Of a stretch of 64,000 bases of DNA, positions 25,179 to 37,518 are shown piece after piece (the first letter of the stretch is position 1; every line of letters starts with the position of its first letter). Source of the stretch: Geosiphon pyriformis (Eukaryota; Glomeromycota; Glomeromycetes; Archaeosporales; Geosiphonaceae); contig JAAOMT010000479.1 of NCBI GenBank assembly GCA_016748015.1, forward strand, positions 722,888-786,887, read 5' to 3'. The notes under the pieces are model-generated. The model saw only the letters and a program-made list of their open reading frames with translations, was not told the DNA's origin and searched no databases. The position numbers and the translations under genes were made by a program.

Positions 25179-25589
25179 TTAAAACAGAATGTTTTACATT
25201 AAATAATGAAATAGAGTCAAAGAACTTCATTCTGAATATTCCACTATTACAGATCTTATTCTGTTCATTTTTTTTAAAGGCCTTGTGCATTTAATTGACT
25301 TACTCATGCCCGTTACATCTTTTCTTGTTATTGATATTGCTTGCACCTTTATTCTTATCCACAAGAAATGGGTTTCAGTTGGACTTGTGTGTGAATGATA
25401 TTACAGTGAAATTAGATAGTTGCTTTCTAATTTCTTAGATTTAACCCTTTTTATTATACCAGTATGCTATTAAAATTCTTCAACATTTTTGATGACAGTT
25501 CCGAATGTTTTAGTAGATTTGCGCCTAATAAAATAAGCAGCATCTATCTGTAATTATAGATTTTAGCTAATATAAACAAAATTTAATTG

Positions 25590-28500
25590 GATAGGTATTT
25601 TGCAATTTAATTTTGCTTTAAAACACATTAATATCTTTAATAACTTTGTTTTTATATAAAATAATATAAATATGTAACAAAAAATATAATTAAATATGTA
25701 ACAAGAAATATAATTAAAGATTATACAAAAAATATAAAAATATTACTATAGTTGTGTAGTTTTTGTTTTTTTACAAAATAAATTATTAAAATTTAATATA
25801 TAACAACAATAGATTATTAAAAAATTAAAATTAATATAAATTGTAATACAATATTTTTTATTTAATAAAATAACTTTTTAGTAATTTTTTAAAATAGTAA
25901 TAATATTATAATTATATTATTAATTAATAAATTTTTTAAATCTAATTTATTTAAGAAATTGTTAAATTGATTTATTCTTAATATATAATATTATTTACAT
26001 TATAATTTTATATTTAACTATATATAAGAACATATTAACGAGTTTATAATTAAAGAGCTATAAAATAAACAAGTTTTCTTTTGATTTTACAAATAATTAT
26101 ATCTTTTTATAAAATTACATATAATATTATCATTTTTAAAAATATTATATAGCTCTTATAAATAATAATATAAAGTCTTAATATATATTTTTAAGAATAT
26201 ATAATTATAAAACAATGTTTTGTTGCTTATAGTATTCATATTATTTTTAAATATAATTAGAAAAATAAATCTAATGTTTTTAAAAAACTTTTATTAAAAA
26301 ATTGACAATAAAAAACAATAACTTGATTAATAAACTACTTTTTTATTGTATATAAATAATTATTTAAAGCTAATAAATACTAATATTTAACAGTTTACAA
26401 TACTAAATATAATTATAAACTATTTGATAATATTGCTGGATATTTTACTGTTTGACAATTTAAATCTAAACAAAAAGTATTAGTTTTATAAATATTAAGT
26501 ATAAACATTATACCAAAGACAATTTTAAGAGCATTATAACAAAAAAAATCTTAAATAATATGCAATTTCAAAGACTATTTATAATAAACAGATGCATTAT
26601 TAAAAAATAAAGCTTGCTAATTATTTATCTATATTAGTATTATTGAAAAAACTTAAAAAAACCAATTATTAATATAATTATATTTGTAATATTGCTAATA
26701 AAGTTATATATTTGTTTTATGTATATTTTAAATATATTGTTTTTGTTTAAAGATATTTATATATTATTTTAATAAATTGTATATATAAAACAAATTGATT
26801 TTAAATATTTATGCTTTATATTATTGATATAAATAATTTCAATACATTCTTTATAATTGTTATTGCTTTTATTTATAAAAAAACACAAACATATTATTAA
26901 TAAGCTTTAAAATAAATTGTAAAGTTTTATATATATATTAAGTCAATTACTATTATTATAAATTAAAAATATGTATTAATATATGTATTTTTTTATATTT
27001 TTTTTATATTTACATATTTACTTTATGATTAATATATTTAAAAAAATGTATTTATCAATTATAAAAAGTATTTTACAAATAAAAATAATTAAAACAATTT
27101 TTATTTAAAATAAATTAATATTATTTAATTTGTATTATCAGAAGTATTTAATATTAAATAGAATATATTTAATTATAAGTATTTAGCAATTTCAGTTTTA
27201 ACAAATTATTTATTAACAACTTAGATTCTATACAAAAAAAATTTGTTGCTATTTGAACTAATAAGAATATATATTTTGGTCATATTAATTTATTATAGAT
27301 AAAAGATTAATATGCTTAAATAAAAAGCTATCTTAAAGTTTCAACAAAAAATTTAATTATAAATATTATATGCCTTAGAAAATATGATTAAAATAATTGA
27401 AACACAATAAAGTATTAAGTGTATTCGAATTTGTTATGATTATAACATCTTTTTTTTTCAAAATATTGTATGATAAATCTTAATTTTTGTTTTAAAAACA
27501 GTCTATAGACAGTATTTTCTTTCATAAAAATTATTAAATAATAATATGACATTTTGCTCTGGTGTTTTTTCAATAATAATAGATTTTTTATGTAAATTTC
27601 AAATTCGAAATATACTTATTATTAGAAAATTTTTTTCTATGAATCAGTTTTATTTTATTTGGCATCTAGTAAATACAAATTGTTTTTTTACAATAATTAA
27701 GCCTGAAGTTAATATTCCAATAATTATTCTAAGTTTGGATCTATTGCTTGAAAAAATAAATTAATATATATTAACTTTTGGCTTTATATTAACAAAAAAC
27801 AATGTGTACTCAATTAATTCAGATTTCAATCATGTTTTTTGTAATTAAGAATTTTTTTAATTAATAAACTTGAAAACATTCTTTAGGTGCTTTAAATTGC
27901 TTTTAATAAAATATTGCTTATTAAAAATTATATATTTAATGAAATTTATCCTAATTTAAAATTGTTAAAAATGTTTTTTCTTAAATTTAAGTATATAAAT
28001 ATAAAATTTGTAAGAAACAAGATCATATTATTCGGATCTGTTTACAATAAAATGTTTTTTAATTATTGAATACTATAAATTACTTAAAACATAATAAAAA
28101 GTTAAATATATAATTTATATTTAATTTTATATAAGAAAAAGTTATTTTTTATTTTAATTAAACTAATATTTATAACGTAAATAATATTACGTGTTGAGAA
28201 TAGATCGATTTAACAAAAAGGGTGGATCAATTTAGCAATTTTATTTATTTATTTTTAATATTATTTATTTTTATCAAATATAAATTTAATTTATAAATTT
28301 TAATCAATTTTTTTTTGTTTTTTATGCCATATATTAATTAAAATTAACAAATTTTTTAAATATTTGTAAAATTAAAAATAATATAACAATTAATTACAAG
28401 TTTTTTTATTTTTTTAATAAAGTAAAATTCTTTTATTATTTATATAACCCAACTATTTTATATTGTTAAAAAAAACTAAAAAGCATTTAAATATATTTAT

Positions 28501-31500
28501 TTTATAAATAAAAAAAATTTACTTATTTAAAAAAAAACTTTATTATATTAAATTTAATATTAAGATTTTGAACTTTTTAAATAAATAATGTAAAATATAT
28601 TATATTTTAGTTTGTTTATAGTTTTTACAAATTTTTTGAATTATTTTTAATTTGTAATTTTATAACAAAAAATTAAACATATATTTTTTAGTAGATTTGC
28701 TTTTGAAAAAAATATAGTATAAATTATTAATTTTATTAATTAAGTTAATTTAATTAAATAAACTTTTAAAAACCAATTTTAATTTAAAGCTATTATTTAA
28801 AATCATAAAATAAAATAAAATACAATAATTTATAATTTAAATATAAAAAAAATAAAATTAACAAAACAGTTTTTAACTAAAAATTGATTTAAAACCAAAT
28901 TTTACAAGCAAAAACCAAATTTTTCAAATTTTATATTTTTAATGTTAATATTTAGAATTTTTTTAAAATATTAGTTTTAATAATAATTAAAACAAAATAT
29001 TTTAAAATTTAAAAATAATAATAACAGTTCAATTTATGTTATCTTTTCGCATGTACAAAATTTTAATAATATTTAAACTTAAATAATTAAAAAATAAAAT
29101 ATATTTAATTATAAATTTGAATAATTATATATTAATTTTAAAAATTATATAAACAAAAAAAATTAATCAGTTTACTTTTAAAAATATTAAATAAAATAAT
29201 TATTTTAATTAATTAATATACAAATACCATTTTTATTATTAAAATTAACCAAAAAACAAAAACAGTTTTAAAATTAAAAACTTATTAAATATTTCAAAAA
29301 CATTTTTAATATAATTTATAAAATTATTATAAAAAGCAACAACAAAAAAACCAAATTTTACAACAGATCTTACAATAAAAAAAATATTTAAAAAAATTAA
29401 TAAGAAATTAAACTTAGTAATAATATTTAAAAAAATTTAAAATATAAGTTTTATATAAAAATATTTAATATTGTTCTTAATAATTAACTTAATATTAATA
29501 AAATCATGTAAAAATTAAAACACAGTTTTAATATAAGTTAATTTAATTTTAATAAAACAATAAATATTAAAGTAAAAGTTATTTATTTAAAAAATTTTAA
29601 TAATTAATAAATATTAATAATTATACTACTTATTTATTTAATAGTTTTATTTACAATTAACTTAATATTATGTAATTAAATTTAATATTAATAAAATTAT
29701 ATATAAATTAAAATACAGATTTAATAAATCAATTTAATTTTAAAAATAATATTAAACATTAAAATAAAAGCTATTTATTTAATAATTTTTTAATAATTTT
29801 TTAATAATTAATAATTGTTTTTTAAGTATTATTAAAGACATTAAAAAACAAAAAAAAGATAATTTAGCTTTTATTTAAATAATCAAATAAGCTAATTAGT
29901 TAAAAATATATACAAAAATGTATTTTGTTTTGCTTTTAAAACCAGCAATAATTAGCTAAAAATTAATGTAATAAACAATAAAACCAGAAGTTAATTTAAA
30001 CTAAAATTTGGTTAATGTGTTTTAATTATTATTGTTTTAAATAAGAAATTTTTTTTATTTATAATTTGAATATTATAATTAATATTAGTAATATAAAATT
30101 AACAAAAAAATAAAAAAAATAAAGTTTTATTTTTTATAAAAAAAGAAATTAATTTTAAGACATTAAAACTATTGAGAATATTAAAAAAAATTTTTTTAAT
30201 ATTTTACAAAAATTATTATTAAACATAATAAATATTAAAAAAAATTGTTTTTTGGCTGTTTTAATTTTTTTTGGCTATTTAAATAACAATAAAAAAAGAA
30301 ATAAAAAAAAGATAAATTGGTTATTGGTTTTTTATCAAATATTTTAAGACTTTTAAAAAGACAAAACCATACCAAAATTATTTCAGATAAATTTTTCTAA
30401 CAGAACTTTAAAAAAAAAAAGCTTTTAACTAAAAATAAAAAAAATATTTTTAAATTAGCAAAAAACTGATAAATTATTAATTTATTTATTTTATATAATT
30501 CAAAAATAAATAATAGTTGAATTTTACTTAAAAAATTTTAATTATTAAAAAAAAAAAAGTTTTTTTTTTATATTTTTAAACAAAATAATTTAAATTTTTT
30601 TGCCTAAAAAATTTTTTTAACACCAAAAACAGATTTAAAATAACAATAATAATAAAATTTTAAAAGACAAAAACAAAAAATATAAAAATAGATATATATT
30701 TTGTTGTTAAGAAAAAGCTTAAAAAAATTTAATTTTTTAAAAAAATATTCAGTTTTATTAAAAATTTTGACCAAAAATAACTGTATTATTATAAGTACCA
30801 ATACAAATTCTGTATACTGTTACTAAAAAGTTAATTAATTAATTAAAATTTTTTCTAATATTAAAAGTGTTTATTTGTTTTTAATTTTTAAATATTGTTA
30901 GTTGTAAAATTTGTTGTTACTTTTTGCTATCAAATATATTATTTTTTTGAATAGTATTTAGCTATAAAACATTTTAGATTTTAATTTAAAAACCAATTTT
31001 GTAAAAAATTACAACAAGTTTAAAATTTTAATAATTATAATTTATTGAAAAGTTTAAAGTAAAATTGTTTTCAAGTTATTTAATTCAAGTTTCTTAAAAT
31101 TTTAACTACAATAATAATAATATGTTTAAGCTTTAAAAATCCAAAAAAATTAATTTTAGAGTTATTAGTTTACAATATAATATAATAATTTTCAGAAAAT
31201 ATTTTTTGTTTTTATTAATTATGATTTGGCCAAGAAATATTTTTCTTAATAAATTGTATTTATTTTGAATGTTAAAAATTTTAAATTATTGATTATTTTA
31301 AGTTTTAAGACTATTAGTCTTATAAATATTTTATCAAAATTTTTAAAATAAATGGGAATTTTGGCAAATTAATAAATATTTTGGAAAACTTATTATTATT
31401 ATATAGTTTAAAATAATACATAATTAAATAATTAATGTAAAATATAAAATATAAATTAAGAATAAAAATTAAGAATAATTATGCTAATTTTGTATTTTCT

Positions 31501-31760
31501 CAAAATTAAGCTTTATTAAATTTTAATCACTGTTTGTAATTATTATATATAGTTTTAAAATTCCAATTTGTAAAATTTTTTAATATTTTAGATTTTTAGT
31601 TAAAATTTTGAATTTTGTAATAAACATTTGTTAATTTAGTTATTGATTTTTAATAATTCTTAAAATAAAGTTTAATAGTAATAATAATAATAGCAATTTT
31701 TTAATTAAGTAATGTTTTAATTGTTGTAAAAATTAATTATTAATTATTTTATTTTATTGT
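25590..31760. other. AT desert of about 6 kb, probably degraded transposons
   Basis: Nearly all A and T, almost no CpG and no ORF above about 70 codons. The run is interrupted by a short normal-looking island at 28170-28240 containing ACGTAAATAATATTACGT, then GATCGATTTAACAAAAAG. Composition switches sharply at 31763. The size and sharp edges fit one or two transposons that have lost nearly all G+C. Open frames such as 27546-27764 lack codon bias and are not called. Confidence 0.6.
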
Positions 31761-34700
31761 ATACCCGGTGTAATCCAACCACCACTATTTTCGTACAACG
31801 CAATTATCGTACATTAGATGTGAATCGCGTGATTTTTTGTTATTTATCTAAAATATTTTATTTTTATTTCAATTTATAATAGATTTTTAAAATTATTTAC
31901 GTGAATAAAAATCTATAAAAAAATATATTGACGTAATAGAAATAATTTTAAAATTTTATTAATTTATAAAAATATAATTATTTTAAGATATTAATATGAT
32001 AATAAAGTTTTATTTTGTTTTTGAATTAAGTTGTTAATTGAATTATTCAAATACTATAGCTAATAATTTATTTTATATTTTTAAACGAATTAAATTTGAG
32101 AAATTTAAAATAAAATTTAAATTAATTTAAATTAATTAAATCAATTTATGCACATTAAATTACTTTATTGATTATGTGTGATATGTTTTTTCAAACACTT
32201 TTTTAAAAAATCATATGAATAATAATACACCAGGTTTTTTAAAATAAATTTTTAAAATATTTTTAATAAATTCCAGATTATTTACTAATTGGTTGTTTTG
32301 AGATAATATTTTTCTGTAAAGTCCCGAAAATAAGTAACCCTCTGCGTCATCAATTTTAGACCGAATTTGAGGCGGGTTGTTTATGCTCGGGATTTAAAAA
32401 TTTCGACTGAGAAATCAAATATAATTTTATAAAATGGTAGTGTAGTGTAATGCTCAAATCGTTAATTTTATTATTCTTAATTCTTAGTTTTAATATATAC
32501 ATTCACTGTAGATTTAACATATTGAAATGGTAAATTAGTCTAACGTATTTGATAAGAAAGTTTACGGTTGAAGCATTTTAAAGTTAGTTCAGAGAGATAC
32601 TGAGAGCTAATAAATACAAAGAAATGAAAAGGCCCCGTTAATAAAACTTTTCTGTTTTAGTGTTAAATAAACTACTATAATAATAATAATTATTATTATT
32701 ATTATTTTTATTATTTTTATTATTATTATGAAATTATAACTTCAAAAATATTTTATTTAAAAAATAAGCCTTTTTAATATTAAGAAAATCTGAAATAAAT
32801 TAGATAATACCGGCATTTTTTTATGCTTTTACAAAAGTTTACTATTGTTGTTATTGTTCTACAAATAAATTGAATAACTCGTTTAGGCAACAAAGACAAA
32901 GAGACAATTGGGAAACTCCTTCTTTGTGCATTATAGCTACTTCAAATTTGTTCAATAGTTAAACGTATTTAGTATGATTTGTAGCGAATCACAGTCTGAT
33001 GAATAAGGTTAATAAATTGATTTGTTAAACTATGCGAACATAGAGAAACAACTTAAATAATAACTCGCCTTTAGATAAATTACTTTCTAGAGGTACTATT
33101 AAATAAAGCTTTAAAGAAACCCTCAAGAATAATAACCTATTGACTTTTTATCCGCACTTATTCTTTATTCACATCATGGAAAATAAAGAAATTAAAAGAA
33201 CTAGTACGGAATACTAAAAAAGATGCCATTATCTCCAAATCAAAAACGAAAATTTAAATATCAATCAAGAAAATCTAATAGAAAATTCAATATGAAAAAA
33301 CCTCACAATGTTCTGAATAAAAAAATATTGAGGAATAATAAAGAAAAAGATAACAAAAAACAAAAAAAAAACATGATGAGAAAAGAAATGATGAAAAAGA
33401 ATATTAGAAAAATGATAAAAAGATTATTGGGAGAATGATAAAAAAAAATTGAAGCAATAATGAGAAAAAATCATGGAAAAGTAATGAAAAAAGAGATTGG
33501 GACAATGATAATAATAGTGATTGAAATGATAAAATTAATTTAGAAAAAGAGATTAAAATTCAAGTAAAATTAATTGCAACCAAATTGGATTTTATAGAAA
33601 AAAAAATTGTGGTAAACTTGCAAAATATGCAGTTAAAAAATACAAGTCCCATAGAATAATATTTTAGAAGAATTAAATAAATATATAATTTTATTTTAAT
33701 TAATAAAATCATTTTTCAAATTTCGGACTGATTATCAAAACTTGATAACTTCAAGTACCTTGTAATATAGTAAAAAATATAAAGGAAAATTCAATATAAT
33801 TTATAAAAAAAGTATAAAATATCATGGTGAAATGAAATATAAAAAGACAGAAAAGTAGCAATAAAAATTATTTTAACAAACAGTTCAAAAGTGTTTAAAA
33901 AAGTAAATAAATTCTTGTTATTATTATTTTTATTATTTAATTCACATTTATCTATTAGTTAAAGATTCAAAGGATTATGTTTAATAACAGTTATTTAAAG
34001 TGTATCTCTTCAATATAAAAGATAATACAAAATGCTAAAACACTTGAATATAAAATTATGATGAAATTTGCCAAACATAAAGACATGTAAAAATATTTAT
34101 CAACAAATTTTTTTTCTATAAATTAAAAATATAAATTAATATTCATGTCTCATATAATTAGTAAACTTTTACAAATTTATTCTTCTGTTATGATTTATTA
34201 TAACCTATACTTAAACAATATTCAACAATTAAGTATTAGTGTTATAAATATTGGAAATCTCAAATTATAAACCATAAAACAAAAACAACAACAGAAAAAG
34301 CAACAAAGAAAAAAAGAAAAAAAGAAATTTTTAAAGTGATTATATATATTTTACCAGAAGTTTTAAGAGAAAAAAAGTTTACTTCAACTGGTAATATTAT
34401 AGTTTTTTTATGTTATTATAAAAATTTACAACAAAAAAGCCTCTTTTTTATAATTGTTTTCATTATAATACTCTCATATTTAAAATTATTTTTAAGAGTA
34501 TTAGACCTGAAATTATTTCTCTACTTATTTCATCTTTAATTATCAAAATAATTATAAAGTATTGTAATGTTAATTTATTAAGTCGCCCTAATGTCAAAGA
34601 AATTAAACAGAAGTTAATGGGACTTTGGAAGATTCAAAAATGATATTTGTCCAAAAAGTTTACAAATGAAAAGATAAAACTGTGTATCTCGAGTTTTTAA

Positions 34701-35708
34701 AATTTGATAAATATGTAAAAATAATGGTAAAAAATGATGTAACAACAAATTACTTGACAATAACAATGGTAACAACAACAATAATTTATTTAAGAGCATT
34801 ATATAGAAGTTATTCTTTAATTATACAGATGGTTGATTTTTTTAAAAGTTTATTGATTGATCTAAATGAATATACAGCATATTAAAATTTTACATTAATT
34901 TAATTTACTTTTAAAAGAATTAATCTATTTACGAGAAGATAAAAAGTAAAATATAATTACGGTATGTACAATTGATTAATAATACTTATTTTATTTTATT
35001 ATCTATGATCAAACATTAAATTTTTTAACTCGATAATTAAGATTAATATTCCTAGTTTCATAAGTAATAAAAAATAATATTGTTTATAAGTTTAATGTTT
35101 TATTCTTTGCTAGTTAAGTTAATCCAATATTGTAAATTAACACTTAATATCCAAGTATAGGTCGCGATAATTATTAAACAGATTTAACTGTGAATAGCTT
35201 TAGTATATAAAGACATCAAACAAATTTCCTATTGTTTTTTTGCCTAAATAAATAGTTCTGGAATCCATTAATAAGAGCATAATTACTGCTCCTGCTTCTT
35301 AAATGCATTAAGCTAAGACAAAATTCATTTTTTTAAACCAATTTTATGAAGTAGTTGATGAAATAATTAAAAACTAATGTTTTTATGTGATTAAGTTTTA
35401 TTTTGTTATTTTTATTGAAATCTATTTTTTAAGGTGTAAATCAAAATTTTATATATATATTCAACATAAATAATACTTGTATTAGCAATTAATAATTTTA
35501 ATTTTCTTAATTTGATTTGTCTACTATATAAAAATTGTTATTTTTTAATATACTTTTTACAAATATGAGTTTTTAAGAATAAAATTATTAAAAATAAACC
35601 ATAAATATTAGAAGTTTTTGTCATAATATTTAATATTTATTCTTTTTATTTTTGTATAAAAATATAATTGATTAGATTAAGCAAAAAAACATTTATCAGT
35701 TTTATCAA

Positions 35709-35807
<99 letters not shown>

Positions 35808-36420
35808 ATTAAATTTTAAAATTTGTTAAATAAAAAAAAATTTAGTTTTGAATTTTTTGAATAAACAATAATTCAATTGGGAATTCATGTGTGCAAATAA
35901 TATTTTGCCATTTTGTAAGATAATTTATTGCAATTGGTATACAACAAAATTTAACATATTGTTTAATGTTTCTTTGCATTTGAGATCAAAAATAGTGTTA
36001 TAAAGTTCTTTAGATAGTATTGTTCTGCCAAAATGCCCTGATAAAAAATCTGAATGCATGTTATAGAGAATTTTTTTTGGGTTATTAAATTACTCAAACA
36101 ATTTAAATAAAGAATGAATTCAAAAAAGCTGAATATTCAAATTTTTAAATCAATGGACTCAAGATAATTAGGATTCTCAACTTTGTGCCAAAACAACTAA
36201 GCTCAAATAATAATTGAGGATAAAATTAATGTTATAATGCCAAAACATTTTATTCGGTATCTTATGCTTTTAAGGTTTCAGCTTTTTATTTTAAAGGCAA
36301 AAGCTATTATACTTCTAGAGTGAGGATGAGTATTCAGTGTCAAAATTCAGTAACTCCCTAAGCTTTTCTCAAATGTAGAATAAAATCACAAAAAGTTTGA
36401 ACAATTGAGCACAATGGCGG
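31761..36420. other. AT-rich intergenic region with two GC-richer islands
   Basis: No gene supported. 31763-31835 (starts TACCCGGTGTAATCC) and 32318-32400 (CCCGAAAATAAGTAACC to GCTCGGGATTT) have CpG and normal composition amid AT-rich DNA and may be conserved ends of mobile elements. 33223-33438 is an A-rich Lys/Asn low-complexity frame. 32680-32730 holds interrupted ATT/TTTA repeats. Confidence 0.5.
35710..35805. repeat. Long TAA microsatellite
   Basis: About 32 uninterrupted TAA/AAT units. Confidence 0.95.
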
Positions 36421-36429
36421 TAATGTTCG

Positions 36430-37090
36430 TTTCAAAAAATTCTTCTTTGCCTCTAAAAAAATTGCCATTCAACTAGATACAGAGGAGGAGACATCTCATA
36501 TCGCACAATTGGCAGATATTTAAAATCACTTGGATATATAAAAAATTTACAAACTACTACGTCAATGCTGACGAAATTTCAAAAGCAGAATGGTCCAAAG
36601 TTCATCTTAATAATAGCTGGAAAAAACCTCATTTTCTGACGAAACAGCATTTCAACTGTTCCAAAACACAATTAAACATTAGTACAAGGGAAAATGGCCA
36701 GTTCGTCTAAGATTAAAAGATTGGACAAAAATATTTGCATGGGGAGTTTTTGTATGAAAGGAAAAACTCACTTTTTTGTTTTCGGCGTATCATGAATGCA
36801 ATAGCATGTTGGAAAAATTAATGAGATACTTAACAATTGCGAGCATACAATTCAAGTGGCTGAAACGTTTCTTGTGAAAAATGTAAATGAAGTTATTGAC
36901 TGGCCGTCGTTTAGTTCGGATCTAAATCCTATTTAAAATCTATGGGTTATCGTTAAATATGAAGTTAAAAAAACGAATGCCCCAAAATATGGATGATTTG
37001 GAACGATATATGTTTATCAATGAGCATTCCTTATATCCGTTATTCACAAATTGATTATCTACTCTACATCTGAATTTGAAAGATTGTGAT
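36430..37090 (+). pseudogene. Dead Tc1/mariner-type transposase
   Basis: Fragments in shifting plus-strand frames match a Tc1/mariner transposase in the right order. They are GGDISYRTIGRYLKSLGYI (helix-turn-helix linker region, about 36488-36540), FSDETAFQLFQNTIKH (first catalytic Asp, about 36630-36675), DWTKIFAWGVFV (about 36721), EHTIQVAETFLVKNV (about 36840-36890), and DWPSFSSDLNPI-stop-NLW (third catalytic position region, about 36900-36945). GAA to TAA gives the stop in the PI-E-NLW motif. The segment carrying the second catalytic Asp is deleted or rearranged. At least three frameshifts and several stops show that it is inactive. I could not define its terminal inverted repeats. Confidence 0.8.
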
Positions 37091-37321
37091 TTTTTGAAAT
37101 TTTCTTTATAAATCAATATTTATACTACGAATTTTAATTATTTATGAAATTGAAAAATTAGTTTACAAGTGAAAAGGTATATTAAATTGATACGAAATTT
37201 TTATGCAAGTTTTCCCAAACATCGTGCATTTAAAAGTAAACTAAGCCAAGTATCTAATATCAATTTTTGAGGCTTAACCACAACGCCTCTTTTCTGCTAT
37301 TCAGGCTTAGAGATTATGAAT

Positions 37322-37398
37322 CACAACCATGTATGGGTTTAGAGTTTTCTGCGACTACCCAAACATGTATGGGTTTTGAGTTTCTGCGACTCTACACA
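37322..37398. repeat. Tandem duplication of about 37 bp upstream of the 927-aa gene
   Basis: Two adjacent imperfect copies start at CAACCATGTATGGGTTT and CAAACATGTATGGGTTT, and each ends TCTGCGACTMYAC. They lie 120-200 bp before the start codon of the ten-exon gene and could be in its promoter or 5' UTR. Confidence 0.75.
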
Positions 37399-37518
37399 AC
37401 CATTGATAAAGGGTTCAGTTTTAAAATCATCTTTTTCAATTATAATCAGAATTCACGGCATTTTTGGTTTCTGAAATTGCAAATAATTTATTTCCGATAA
37501 GCTCGAAATTTTTTTAGA

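Noticed and set aside
27546-27764. 72-codon plus-strand ORF inside the AT desert
   Set aside because: Phe/Ile-rich as expected by chance in AT DNA that lacks stops locally; no motif.
33223-33438. 71-codon plus-strand ORF rich in Lys and Asn
   Set aside because: Low-complexity product of A-rich DNA; no homologue recognised and no splice or context support.
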